Positions 10,041 to 17,962 of a stretch of 64,000 bases of DNA are shown piece after piece (positions within the stretch are counted from its first letter, which is position 1; every line of letters starts with the position of its first letter). The translations under genes were made by a program, and so were the position numbers. The notes beneath the pieces were generated by a model. That model saw only the letters and a list, made by a program, of their open reading frames with translations. It was not told where the DNA came from and searched no databases. This stretch comes from Promicromonospora sp. MEB111 (lineage in GTDB: Bacteria; Actinomycetota; Actinomycetes; Actinomycetales; Cellulomonadaceae). The stretch spans positions 124,001 through 188,000 of the forward strand of contig NZ_JARVSD010000007.1 of assembly GCF_030209445.1 (NCBI RefSeq), written 5' to 3'.

Positions 10041-11294
10041 ATGAGGAACAAAGCGGTGCACCCAGTCATCCTCGGTGGCGACGCCGGCGCCTACAGCCTC
10101 GCGCGCGCCTTCCACGAGGGCTACGGGGTCAGGTCGACCGTCGTGTCCATCCGCCCGACGCCGAACGTCGCGCACTCCGGCATCATCCGCAACGTCGTCG
10201 AACCGCGCCTCGACGACCCCGACGTCCTGGTCGAGCTGATCCGCCGGATCGCCGCCGCCGGACCGGGTCCGGTCATCGCGCTGACCTGCGTGGACTGGTA
10301 CGTGCGGGCGCTCGCGGAGCACCGCGACCGGCTGGAGGACGTGGCGATCGTCCCCTACCCGTCGGTCGACCTGCTCGACCGGGTGATGGACAAGCTGCGG
10401 TTCTCCGAGCTGTGCCAGGAGATCGGGGTCCCGCACCCCCGCACGGAGGTGCGCGACGGCGGGGAGCCGGTCGGCGACCTCGACCTGCGCTACCCGCTGA
10501 TCGCCAAGCCCGGCGACAACACGGCGTGGCACCGGGTGTCGTTCCGCGGCAAGGCGAAGGTGCACCTCGTACGGGACCGCGACGAGCTGGCCGCGCTGCT
10601 GACGGCGGCCGGGGACGCGGGCTACCGACGGCCCGTGATCATCCAGGAGTACGTGCCCGGCGACGACTCGCAGATGCGGATCATGACCACCTACTCCGAT
10701 CTCACGGGCGAGGTGCGCATGGCGTGGGGCGGCCGGGTGCTGCTCGAGGAGCACACGCCCGGGACGCTGGGCAACCCCGCCGCGATCCTCACCGGGCCGC
10801 TCCCCCAGGTCGAGGCGGACGCCCGCCGGCTCGTGGAGCACCTGGGCTGGACGGGGTTCGCGAACTTCGACGTGAAGGTGGACCCGCGGACCGGCGTCGG
10901 GCACTTCTTCGAGCTGAACCCGCGCACGGGACGGTCCAACTACTACCTGACCGCGAGCGGCCTGAACCCCGCCGCCTACTGGATGGGCGACCACCTGACC
11001 GGGTTCTGGCCGCCGGCCGCCGAGCCGCTGGAGGTGCTGTACCGGATCGTCCCGGGCTTCCTGCTGGACCGGTACGTGCAGGACAAGCAGATGCGCGCCG
11101 CCGTGCGCCGCGCCCGCGCCGTGCACCCGCTCAAGTACGGCCGGGACCGGTCGCCGCGACGCGACGCGTGGGTCCGCCTCGCCGAGCTGAACCAGGTACG
11201 CAAGTTCTCGCAGTACCACCCGGCGCCGGAGGCGGGCGAGGCGAACGGGAGCCCCGGGGAGCCCGTCCCGTCCGGGAAGCGGGACGTTGCCTGA
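10041..11294 (+). CDS. ATP-grasp carboxylate-amine ligase, D-aspartate ligase-like
   Basis: A 417-aa ATP-grasp enzyme. The N-terminal domain (VILGGDAGAYSLARAFHEGYG) and central lysine motif (YPLIAKPGDN) fit the group that contains D-aspartate ligase (Asl/DdaA), which forms beta-aspartyl-phosphate and attaches D-Asp to the lysine side chain of the cell-wall precursor. The metal-binding C-terminal part is intact (FANFDVKVDPRTG, FFELNPRTGRSNYY). The substrate assignment rests on the racemase gene overlapping its 3' end by 8 bp, which would supply D-Asp. Related ATP-grasp ligases use other amino acids, so the exact amino acid is inferred. Confidence 0.75.
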   Translation: MRNKAVHPVILGGDAGAYSLARAFHEGYGVRSTVVSIRPTPNVAHSGIIRNVVEPRLDDPDVLVELIRRIAAAGPGPVIALTCVDWYVRALAEHRDRLEDVAIVPYPSVDLLDRVMDKLRFSELCQEIGVPHPRTEVRDGGEPVGDLDLRYPLIAKPGDNTAWHRVSFRGKAKVHLVRDRDELAALLTAAGDAGYRRPVIIQEYVPGDDSQMRIMTTYSDLTGEVRMAWGGRVLLEEHTPGTLGNPAAILTGPLPQVEADARRLVEHLGWTGFANFDVKVDPRTGVGHFFELNPRTGRSNYYLTASGLNPAAYWMGDHLTGFWPPAAEPLEVLYRIVPGFLLDRYVQDKQMRAAVRRARAVHPLKYGRDRSPRRDAWVRLAELNQVRKFSQYHPAPEAGEANGSPGEPVPSGKRDVA

Positions 11295-12048
11295 CGGCGC
11301 CGGTCCCGCCGGAACGCTGGTCGGCGTGCTGGGCGGGGTCGGGCCGCTCGCGACGGTCCTGTTCATGGAGCGCGTCGTCCGGCTGACCGACGCGGCGCGC
11401 GACCAGGACCACGTCGACATGGTGGTGCTGCAGCACGCGACCGTCCCGGACCGGACGGCGTTCGTGCTGGGGCGCTCCGCCGAGGATCCCGGTCCCGTGC
11501 TCGCCGCCGACGCGCGGCGGCTCGCCGCGGCCGGAGCCGAGTTCCTCGTGCTGCCGTGCAACACGGCGCACGTCTTCGCCGGTGCGGTCGCCGCGGCGAC
11601 GTCGGCCCCGCTGCTGACCGCGGTGGACGCGGCGGTGTCCGCGGTGTGCGACACCTGGACCGGTCGTTTCAGCGGGTCGCGGCCGGAGGCCGTGGGCCTG
11701 CTGGCGACCGAGGGGACGATCGAGTCGGGCGTCTACCTGGACGCCTTCAGCGCCCACGGCGTCAAGACCCTGGTGCCGGACGTCGCCGGCCAGGCGAGCG
11801 TGACCGCCCTGATCTACGACGGCGTCAAGGCGGGCCGCGGCGGCGACCTGACCGCGCTGGCGGGCGTGGTCGCCGACCTGCGGTCGCGCGGCGCCGGCGC
11901 GGTCGTGCTCGGGTGCACCGAGCTGTCGGTCGCGGCGGAGGCGACCCCGCCGGACCTCCTGCCCGGCGTCGTGCTCGTGGACGCCCTCGACGAGCTCGCC
12001 CGCGCGACGGTGCTGCGCGCGGGGCGCCGACTACGTCCGGCCGGCTAG
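11287..12048 (+). CDS. aspartate/glutamate racemase family protein
   Basis: A 253-aa member of the Asp/Glu racemase family. It begins GVLGGVGPLATVLFMERVV (aspartate-racemase-type G-G-x-G-P) and has the two catalytic cysteines in LPCNTAH (C91) and LGCTELS (C210), so two-base proton transfer is possible. It interconverts L- and D-aspartate in the cytoplasm. The start is a TTG overlapping the ligase gene by 8 bp with GGGAAG upstream, giving translational coupling. Together the pair probably makes and installs D-Asp in the interpeptide bridge. Confidence 0.85.
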   Translation: MPDGAGPAGTLVGVLGGVGPLATVLFMERVVRLTDAARDQDHVDMVVLQHATVPDRTAFVLGRSAEDPGPVLAADARRLAAAGAEFLVLPCNTAHVFAGAVAAATSAPLLTAVDAAVSAVCDTWTGRFSGSRPEAVGLLATEGTIESGVYLDAFSAHGVKTLVPDVAGQASVTALIYDGVKAGRGGDLTALAGVVADLRSRGAGAVVLGCTELSVAAEATPPDLLPGVVLVDALDELARATVLRAGRRLRPAG

Positions 12049-12186
12049 CCGCCCGGACCGACGCAGGACGACGGCCGGTGGGAGGTCCGGGGCGCCGTGC
12101 CGTCGCTGCCGGGCCGTTCCCGTGCGAGCCTGAAGACTTCCTGCGCCCAGCACGACGCACGTGCGCGACACCTCCGGGGAGGAACG

Positions 12187-13260
12187 ATGTGTGCGCAGCG
12201 GTCACCGGAAGCCGGACGCCGCGGGTGGCGCGGACCTGCCCTGGCGGCCGGGGCCGCGCTCGCGGCCCTCGCCCTCGGCCTGGCCGGGGGTGTGCTCGGC
12301 GCGCGGCTCGCGGCGGCCCCCGACCCCACGGGCGCGTGCGACGTGGCCGAGGTGGCGCCGCGCGTGCTCCCGACGATCGTCACGATCAGCGCGACGGGCG
12401 CCGGGTCGGGAACCGGCAGCGGCGCGATCCTCACCGAGGACGGCGCCGTCGTCACCAACGACCACGTCATCACCCCGGCCGTCCCCGACGGCCGGATCGA
12501 GGTGATCCTGGCCGACGGCGAGCGCCTGCCGGCCGAGCTCGTGGGACGGGACCCGCAGACCGACCTCGCCGTGCTGAACGTCGAGCCCGGGCGCGCGCTG
12601 CCCACCATCGAGCTGGCCGGGTCGGACGACGTGGCCATCGGGGAGCCCGTGGTCGCGCTCGGTGCACCGCTGGGGCTGTCCAGCACGGTGACGGCGGGCA
12701 TCGTCAGCGCGACCGGCCGCTCGGTGACGGTCCCGACCGGCGAGGGCGGCACCACGGTCCTGACCGGGGCCATCCAGACGGACGCCTCGATCAACCCCGG
12801 CAACTCCGGCGGTGCGCTGGTCGACTGCGACGGGCGCCTGGTCGGGGTGAACACGGCGATCTCGACGGTGCCCGACAGCGCGGGGCAGCCGGTGGGCGGC
12901 AGCGTCGGGATCGGGTTCGCGGTTCCCGTGGGCACGGTCCGGGCGATCACGGACGAGCTGCTCGAGCACGGCCGGGTCGAGCACCCGTCCTTCGGGATGA
13001 CCGTCTCCGCGCTCCCGCCGTCCGCCGCCGCGCGTCTCGGTGTGCCGCCGGGGCTCGTCGTCACCGGTCTGACGGACGGCGGCTCCGCGCAGGCCGCCGG
13101 TCTCCGGGTGGGCGACCTGATCACGAGCCTGGACGGCCAGGCCGCGCCGACCGACTCGACGCTCGCGCACGTCGTCGTCCACGCCGCCGACGGCGACGAG
13201 GTGGAGGTGGACGTCCTTCGGGACGGGCGGTCCCGCCAGGTGACGGTGACCCTGCGCTGA
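12187..13260 (+). CDS. S1C (HtrA/DegP-type) membrane-anchored serine protease
   Basis: A 357-aa trypsin-fold protease exposed outside the membrane. Residues about 15-42 form a signal anchor (ALAAGAALAALALGLAGGV). The catalytic triad is complete: H93 in VVTNDHVI, D126 in DPQTDLAVL and S207 in GNSGGAL. A PDZ domain follows (~270-355, FGMTVSALPPSAAARLG, GSAQAAGLRVGDLI). The ATG at 12187 has GGGGAGG just upstream; an in-frame ATG at 12097 has no ribosome site and adds non-conserved residues. It probably degrades or senses misfolded exported proteins. It stands alone after the racemase gene (138-bp gap). Confidence 0.9.
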   Translation: MCAQRSPEAGRRGWRGPALAAGAALAALALGLAGGVLGARLAAAPDPTGACDVAEVAPRVLPTIVTISATGAGSGTGSGAILTEDGAVVTNDHVITPAVPDGRIEVILADGERLPAELVGRDPQTDLAVLNVEPGRALPTIELAGSDDVAIGEPVVALGAPLGLSSTVTAGIVSATGRSVTVPTGEGGTTVLTGAIQTDASINPGNSGGALVDCDGRLVGVNTAISTVPDSAGQPVGGSVGIGFAVPVGTVRAITDELLEHGRVEHPSFGMTVSALPPSAAARLGVPPGLVVTGLTDGGSAQAAGLRVGDLITSLDGQAAPTDSTLAHVVVHAADGDEVEVDVLRDGRSRQVTVTLR

Positions 13261-13261
13261 G

Positions 13262-13357
13262 TCGGTTCACCGTCGCGACACCGAGGTCTGCGGCGACGTC
13301 CGCAAGGTGGTCTACCGCGACCCGGAGGGCAACGAGATCGGCTTCGGTGGCGGCCCG
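13262..13357 (+). pseudogene. C-terminal remnant of a VOC/glyoxalase gene
   Basis: In frame with 13262 the sequence encodes DTEVCGDVRKVVYRDPEGNE followed by IGFGGGP, the typical last strand of a vicinal-oxygen-chelate protein (metal-ligand Glu and the final IGFGG). No start, no upstream two thirds of the fold and no natural stop are present: the protease stop is at 13258-13260 and the frame runs on antisense through the TetR gene. It is a decayed fragment left by a deletion. Confidence 0.6.
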
Positions 13358-13971
13358 GCGTCAGCCGGCGGCCCCGGGACCTCCCGTGCCGAAGGGTCCT
13401 GGCTCGCCCGCGGCGTGGTGGCGGCCAGCACCCGGTCGATGAGGTCGTCGAGCGCCGCGGTACCCACCGGCCTGCCCTCGAACGTGACGAGCACGAGCAC
13501 CGCTCCGGTCAGGAGCGCGAGCGCGGGTTCGACGTCGCGCTGCGCGACGTGGGACTCGAGGACGGCGCGCAGGGCGCTGGTCCCCGTCTCGTACAGCCGG
13601 GTGCGCAGCCGGCCGACGACCTCGCTGTCGTTCGCCCGCTCGACGACGCCCGCCAGCAGACGGTCGAGGTGACCGTGCGTGAGGTCGTCGGCGAAGTCCG
13701 CCAGGCCGGCACGGAGGTCGGCCCGCAGGTCGCCGGTGGCCGCGGGATGCTCCGCCTCGTCGCAGATCTGCTCGATCGACGCGCTGATCAGGTCGAGCCG
13801 GGTGGGCCAGTGCGTGTAGACGGTCGCCTTGGAGTAGCCGGCGCGCCGGGCCACCGCGGCGTGCGTGACGGCGTCCCAGCCCTCGTCGAGCAGCAGCGCA
13901 CTGGTCGCGGCGACCACGTCGCGCCGCGTGCGGGCGATGCGCGGGTCCAGTGCTGCGGTCTCGCTCGTCAT
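13312..13971 (-). CDS. TetR/AcrR-family repressor
   Basis: A 219-aa one-component repressor. The HTH lies at about 10-60 (LLDEGWDAVTHAAVARRAGYSKATVYTHWPTR). Residues ~75-190 are the ligand-binding helices. The last ~25 residues (Pro/Gly-rich, ending PISLPSGSR) are not TetR-like: they are the antisense translation of the VOC remnant at 13312-13357, so the tail was gained by read-through. It is divergent from the metallo-hydrolase gene with a TTGAAC-5-GTTCAA operator between. Its own promoter (ATCCTA at 13978-13983 on this strand, -10 TAGGAT on the other) lies 6 bp from the ATG, so the message is probably leaderless. Confidence 0.85.
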   Translation of the reverse strand: MTSETAALDPRIARTRRDVVAATSALLLDEGWDAVTHAAVARRAGYSKATVYTHWPTRLDLISASIEQICDEAEHPAATGDLRADLRAGLADFADDLTHGHLDRLLAGVVERANDSEVVGRLRTRLYETGTSALRAVLESHVAQRDVEPALALLTGAVLVLVTFEGRPVGTAALDDLIDRVLAATTPRASQDPSAREVPGPPADAGPPPKPISLPSGSR

Positions 13972-13999
13972 GGCGCGATCCTACGAGTACTGGACCGCG

Positions 14000-14029
14000 T
14001 TGACACTGTTGAACACATCGTTCAATACT
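14000..14029 (+). promoter_or_regulatory. promoter and TetR operator before metallo-hydrolase
   Basis: TTGACA at 14000-14005 and AATACT at 14024-14029 form a -35/-10 pair with an 18-bp spacer. Inside the spacer, and partly over the -10, lies the inverted repeat TTGAAC-ACATC-GTTCAA (14009-14025). The -10 ends 7 bp before the ATG at 14037, so transcription should start at or next to it (leaderless). The position suits repression by the divergent TetR. Confidence 0.7.
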
Positions 14030-14036
14030 GACACAC

Positions 14037-14840
14037 ATGACCAACAAAGACGCCTCGCCCGCGGAGATCAAGGTCTTCCAGCTCCCCACGGGCTCCTACG
14101 AGACCCCGGCCGCCCTGGCCTTCCAGGGCGGCCGGTTCCGGGACCGCCGGCAGTTCGCCGCCACCGCCGTCCTGGTCCGGCACCCGCAGGGCGACGTCCT
14201 CGTCGACGCCGGGTTCGGCGCGCACGCCGAGGAGCACATCCGGATGCTGCCCGCGTTCCGGCGCTCGCCGCACCACCTCGGCGCGACGGCGAGCGAGCAG
14301 CTCGACGCCGCCGGCTACGACCGCAGCCGACTGCTCGGCGTGATCCTGACCCACTCGCACTGGGACCACGTCAGCGGGCTGGACTCCCTCGACGTGCCGG
14401 TCCTCGTGACCCCGGAGGAGCTGCGGTACGCGGCCGGCGGCCACGGCGACCGGGTGTTCGGTCGCGTCGTCGCGGGCCACGACGTGCGGCCGTACGCCTT
14501 CGACGGCCCGCCCCACCTGGGCTTCCCGGCCAGCCACGACCTGCACGGGGACGGCTCCGTCGTGATCGTGCCGGCGCCCGGCCACACCACGGGCTCGGTC
14601 GTCGTTCTCGTCACCGAGCGACCGGACCGGCGGTTCGCCTTCGTCGGCGACCTCACCTGGCAGCTCGACGGGATCACGCACGGCGCGCAGCGCCCCCTCC
14701 TGATGCGCCTGCTCGCCGACAGCGACCCGGCGCGGGTCCGGCAGGACCTGGCCCGGGTGTCCGCGCTCCCGCCCGACGTGCGGATCGTGCCCGCCCACGA
14801 CGCGCGGGGGTACGAGGGCATCCCGCTGCTGGGCGCATGA
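14037..14840 (+). CDS. metallo-beta-lactamase-fold hydrolase, AHL-lactonase-like
   Basis: A 267-aa MBL-fold enzyme. The binuclear zinc site is visible: THSHWDH (HxHxDH), then PAPGHTTGS for the third His, FVGDLTWQ for the bridging Asp, and a late PAHDARG for the last His. This arrangement is that of the N-acyl-homoserine-lactonase/quorum-quenching branch, which opens lactone rings, although many members hydrolyse other esters or lactones. No signal peptide. It is divergently transcribed from a TetR repressor that probably controls it, and ends at a clear intrinsic terminator. The ATG is leaderless or nearly so. Confidence 0.85.
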   Translation: MTNKDASPAEIKVFQLPTGSYETPAALAFQGGRFRDRRQFAATAVLVRHPQGDVLVDAGFGAHAEEHIRMLPAFRRSPHHLGATASEQLDAAGYDRSRLLGVILTHSHWDHVSGLDSLDVPVLVTPEELRYAAGGHGDRVFGRVVAGHDVRPYAFDGPPHLGFPASHDLHGDGSVVIVPAPGHTTGSVVVLVTERPDRRFAFVGDLTWQLDGITHGAQRPLLMRLLADSDPARVRQDLARVSALPPDVRIVPAHDARGYEGIPLLGA

Positions 14841-14878
14841 GGGCGACGCCCGGGCCGACCGCGGGCCAGCAAAGCTAC

Positions 14879-14898
14879 GCCCGGACCCCGGGCTTTTT
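14879..14898 (+). terminator. intrinsic terminator after metallo-hydrolase gene
   Basis: GCCCGG-ACC-CCGGGC stem-loop followed directly by TTTTT (14894-14898), and preceded by an A-rich AAAGC that can extend the stem. It is the cleanest rho-independent terminator in the window. Confidence 0.85.
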
Positions 14899-14970
14899 GC
14901 ATCTCGGACCGATCGGACGTACGGTGGAGTTACTAGTCAGTCTACCTAGATGAGTACGAGAGGCAATCCC

Positions 14971-15810
14971 ATGAAGTTCAGGACCTCCACGCGCCGCCTC
15001 GGCGCAGTCGTCGGTGTCGCCGTCAGCGCGGCGCTCGCCCTCGGCGTCGGCGCCGGCGCGGCCCAGGCCGACAGCGGCCACCGCCCCGACCGCGAGACGA
15101 TCAGCAAGCCCACCGTCGTCCTCGTGCACGGCGCCTTCGCCGACGCGAGCGGCTTCGGGGGCGTGATCGACAGGCTGCAGCGCGACGGCTACCCCGTGAT
15201 CGCCGTCGGCAACCCGCTGCGCGGGCTCGCGTCGGACGCCGCCTACGTGCGCAGCGTCGTCGACTCCATCGACGGCGACGTCGTCCTGGTCGGCCACTCC
15301 TACGGCGGCGGCGTCATCACCAACGCCGCCAGCGGCGCCGACAACGTCGACGCCCTGGTCTACATCGCGGCCTTCGCCCCCGACAAGGGCGAGACCGTCG
15401 GCCAGTTCAACGACCCCACCCAGTACCCCGGCAGCGAGCTCGAGCCCGAGTCGCTGGTGCTGCGCCCGTTCCCGGGCGGCGTCGACGCCACCATCGACCC
15501 CGCGGACTTCCGCGAGATCTTCGCCCAGGACCTGCCCCCGCAGCAGACCCGCCTCATGGCCGCGACCCAGCGCCCGGCCGATGTCGCCGTCCTGGAGGAG
15601 GAGTCCACCACGGAGCCGGCGTGGAAGACGATCCCCACCTGGTACCAGGTCTCGGCCCAGGACCACGCCCTGTCCCCCGTGGCACAGCGCTTCTTCGCCG
15701 AGCGCATGAACGCGCACACCACCACGATCGACGCCTCGCACGCCGGGTACGTCTCGCACCCGGCCGAGACGGCGAAGGTCATCGAGAGCGCGGCTCGCGC
15801 GACCCGCTGA
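14971..15810 (+). CDS. secreted alpha/beta hydrolase
   Basis: A 279-aa alpha/beta hydrolase with an export signal (MKFRTSTRRLGAVVGVAVSA, then a hydrophobic stretch and an AQA cleavage site near residue 32). The fold begins TVVLVHGAFADASG (oxyanion-hole HGAF); the nucleophile is in GHSYGGG; a late DASHAGYVSHP supplies the catalytic His. The substrate is unknown; relatives are annotated as esterases, salicylate esterases or dehalogenase-like enzymes. The start at 14971 has GAGAGG 7 bp upstream; an ATG at 14950 is possible. It is paralogous to the cytoplasmic hydrolase at 57085-57801 (shared VLVHGAFADA and GHSYGGAVI blocks). A strong hairpin follows it. Confidence 0.85.
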   Translation: MKFRTSTRRLGAVVGVAVSAALALGVGAGAAQADSGHRPDRETISKPTVVLVHGAFADASGFGGVIDRLQRDGYPVIAVGNPLRGLASDAAYVRSVVDSIDGDVVLVGHSYGGGVITNAASGADNVDALVYIAAFAPDKGETVGQFNDPTQYPGSELEPESLVLRPFPGGVDATIDPADFREIFAQDLPPQQTRLMAATQRPADVAVLEEESTTEPAWKTIPTWYQVSAQDHALSPVAQRFFAERMNAHTTTIDASHAGYVSHPAETAKVIESAARATR

Positions 15811-15820
15811 CCCCTCCGCG

Positions 15821-15853
15821 CCGGGCGCTCAGGTCACCGACCTGGGCGCCCGG
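15821..15853. terminator. bidirectional terminator hairpin
   Basis: CCGGGCGC-T-CAGGTC, loop ACC, GACCTG-G-GCGCCCGG: 14 paired bases with one T-G wobble. It sits between the convergent hydrolase (stop 15810) and SDR (stop 15862) genes and can serve both. Confidence 0.75.
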
Positions 15854-15861
15854 CACGCTGA

Positions 15862-16740
15862 TCACCCCGCCCGGCGGGAGCGCAGCCGGCCCACGACCGT
15901 CCACGCGATCATGCGCGCCATCCGCAGCGGCCCGTAGCGGACGCCGGACGCGAACGGCGCCTCACCGCGGAGCGTGGCCTCCGCCCCGCCGTCGACGAAG
16001 AGGACCTGCCCGGTGACGAACGCGGCGTCCGGCGTCAGGAGCCAGGCGATCGCCGCGGCGACCGGCTCGACCGGACCGGGCATCCCGAGGGGCTGCGGCA
16101 GGGCGTCCTGGAGCACCCGCACGCTCGCGGCGTCGGCGAGCAGGGTGCGGCGCGCCGTCCCGGTCTCGACGATGCCCGGGGCGACGGCGTTGAGGGGGAT
16201 GCGCGCGCCCGCCCACTCCTCGGTGACGGCGGTACGGCGCAGCCACCGGTTCAGGGCGATCTTGGTGGACCGGTAGATCACGCCCCCACGACCGCGCGCG
16301 ACCATCCGGTCCGCGACGGCCAGCGCGCGGGCCTCGTCACCGGCGAGACAGGCGTCCACCAGGTCGTCCTCGCCGGCGGAGAGCGACGAGGCCGAGCTGA
16401 CGACGACGGCACGGGGTGCGCTCCGGCACGCCAGGTCGCCGCGCAGGGCGGCGAGCAGACCGACGGTGCCGAAGTAGTTGAGGCCGACCGCGATGCGCTC
16501 GTCGGCGCTCCCCGCGACGAGCGCGACGCCGTCGATCCCGGACGGGGCCAGCTCCCGGACCCGTGCGACGGCGGCGCCGCGCCCGTCCGCGGTGGTCAGG
16601 TCCGCACGGACGTCGGCGGCCTCGGTGACGCCGCACCGCAGGACCCGCGCGCCCTCCCGTTCGAGCCGGTCGGCGACGGCGGCGCCGATCCCGGAGTCGG
16701 CGCCGGTCACCACGTAGGTCCGGCTGGTGTGCTGCGGCAT
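15862..16740 (-). CDS. short-chain dehydrogenase/reductase
   Basis: A 292-aa SDR. The Rossmann cofactor loop is TGADSGIGAA; the catalytic Ser region is VVVSSASS and the catalytic pair is YRSTK (YxxxK), followed by AVAPGIVETGTA. A longer insertion before the Tyr (EDDLVDACLAGDEARALA) is typical of the 3-alpha-hydroxysteroid-dehydrogenase-like SDR branch, so an alcohol or steroid-like substrate with NAD(P) is likely. The ATG at 16740 has GGAGG 5 bp upstream; a GTG at 16767 lies inside the operator and is rejected. It is probably controlled by the divergent TetR gene. Confidence 0.85.
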   Translation of the reverse strand: MPQHTSRTYVVTGADSGIGAAVADRLEREGARVLRCGVTEAADVRADLTTADGRGAAVARVRELAPSGIDGVALVAGSADERIAVGLNYFGTVGLLAALRGDLACRSAPRAVVVSSASSLSAGEDDLVDACLAGDEARALAVADRMVARGRGGVIYRSTKIALNRWLRRTAVTEEWAGARIPLNAVAPGIVETGTARRTLLADAASVRVLQDALPQPLGMPGPVEPVAAAIAWLLTPDAAFVTGQVLFVDGGAEATLRGEAPFASGVRYGPLRMARMIAWTVVGRLRSRRAG

Positions 16741-16761
16741 GGGCGCCTCCTCGACACTTTG

Positions 16762-16790
16762 ATGCACTAGTGCATTCCTACACTAGTGCA
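16762..16790. promoter_or_regulatory. double TetR operator between SDR and TetR genes
   Basis: Two near-identical palindromes sharing the core CACTAGTG: ATGCACTAGTGCAT (16762-16775, perfect 14 bp) and TACACTAGTGCA (16779-16790), centres 16 bp apart. A TAGGCT -10 (16803-16808) lies 6 bp before the TetR ATG at 16815, so that message is probably leaderless and the operators overlap both promoters. Confidence 0.8.
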
Positions 16791-16814
16791 CTCATTCCCC
16801 GCTAGGCTGGGCGC

Positions 16815-17411
16815 ATGAGCAAGGAGACCGGGATCCGGGAGCGCAAGCGGGCCGAGACACGGCGCGCGATCGTCGCCGCGGCCACGGCGCTGTTCCTCGA
16901 CCGAGGCATCGCCGCGACGTCGATCGAGGACATCGCGGCCGGCGCCGGCGTCGCACGCCGCACGTTCTTCCTCCACTTCCCCTCGAAGGAGGACGTGCTG
17001 TTCCACTACCTGGAGGCCCACGTCCGGCGGGCCGTCCTGACGCTGGACGACCTGCCGGCCGGCGCGGACACGGCGCAGGGTGTCCGCGCGGTGATGACGG
17101 CGTTCGTCGACCTCTTCGAGGACCCGCGTGTCGGAACCGACGCGCTCGCGGACCTGCGTGCCGAGCTCGTCACCGCCTCGCGCGGCCTGCCGGCGTCCCT
17201 CGTGGTGCGCCTGCAGCGGGCGCAGACCGACCTGGTCGGCGCCCTGCGCGAGAGGTTCCCGGACCGTGCCGGGTGGCCGCTGATGTCGGCGCACCTCGGC
17301 GCCTGCATGGGCGGCGCGACGGCGGCGGCGGTCGCCGTCGAGCGGCCCGAGGACCGGGCCGCCGCCATCCGCGAGGCCGTGGACCGCGCGAGCGCGGGTT
17401 TCGTGGCCTGA
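16815..17411 (+). CDS. TetR/AcrR-family repressor
   Basis: A 198-aa regulator. The HTH is at about 10-57 (RRAIVAAATALFLDRGIAATSIEDIAAGAGVARRTFFLHFPSKEDVL); the rest is a helical ligand domain. The start follows a TAGGCT -10 by 6 bp, so it appears leaderless. The twin CACTAGTG palindromes just upstream are the likely operator for itself and the divergent SDR gene. The inducer is unknown, probably the SDR substrate. Confidence 0.9.
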   Translation: MSKETGIRERKRAETRRAIVAAATALFLDRGIAATSIEDIAAGAGVARRTFFLHFPSKEDVLFHYLEAHVRRAVLTLDDLPAGADTAQGVRAVMTAFVDLFEDPRVGTDALADLRAELVTASRGLPASLVVRLQRAQTDLVGALRERFPDRAGWPLMSAHLGACMGGATAAAVAVERPEDRAAAIREAVDRASAGFVA

Positions 17412-17474
17412 CCGCACCGGCCACGGGGGACGTTACGCTCCAGGCGACGAGCTCCCGGTGACGAAAGGATGCCC

Positions 17475-17939
17475 ATGCCCGCAACTGCCGACCTCTACGA
17501 CGAACTCGGCGAGACGGTCCAGTCCGTGCCCGTCCAGTTCCAGCTCCACGGCGGCGTCGCCCGGTTCGAGGGGCCCGTGCGCACCGTGCGGTGCTTCGAG
17601 GACAACGCGCTGCTGAAGTCGGTCGTCTCGACGCCGGGCGACGGCGCCGTCCTGGTCGTGGACGGCGGCGGATCGCTGGAGCGTGCCCTGATGGGCGACA
17701 TGATCGCGCAGATCGCCGCCGACAACGGCTGGGCGGGCGTGGTCATCCACGGTGCGGTCCGCGACCGCGTGGCCCTGGCCGAGATCCCGATCGGCATCAA
17801 GGCCCTGGGCACCAACCCGCGCAAGAGCACCAAGACCGGCGCGGGCGAGGCGGACGTCGAGGTCGCCTTCGGCGGGGTCACGTTCCGGCCCGGCGCCCGG
17901 CTCTGGAGCGACGAGGACGGCATCCTCGTCGAGCGCTGA
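17475..17939 (+). CDS. rraA: RraA-family protein
   Basis: A 154-aa RraA-like protein with the whole fold: DLYDELGE at the N-terminus, [41 protein letters not shown] and GTNPRKS. In E. coli RraA binds RNase E and inhibits it; other members are 4-hydroxy-4-methyl-2-oxoglutarate aldolases, and the GDMIA...GAVRDR metal/oxaloacetate site is intact here, so either role is possible. Tandem ATGs at 17469 and 17475; AAAGG spacing favours the second. It stands alone, convergent with the uptake operon. Confidence 0.9.
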   Translation: MPATADLYDELGETVQSVPVQFQLHGGVARFEGPVRTVRCFEDNALLKSVVSTPGDGAVLVVDGGGSLERALMGDMIAQIAADNGWAGVVIHGAVRDRVALAEIPIGIKALGTNPRKSTKTGAGEADVEVAFGGVTFRPGARLWSDEDGILVER

Positions 17940-17962
17940 GCGGCCAGCCCGGGCGACGCGCG

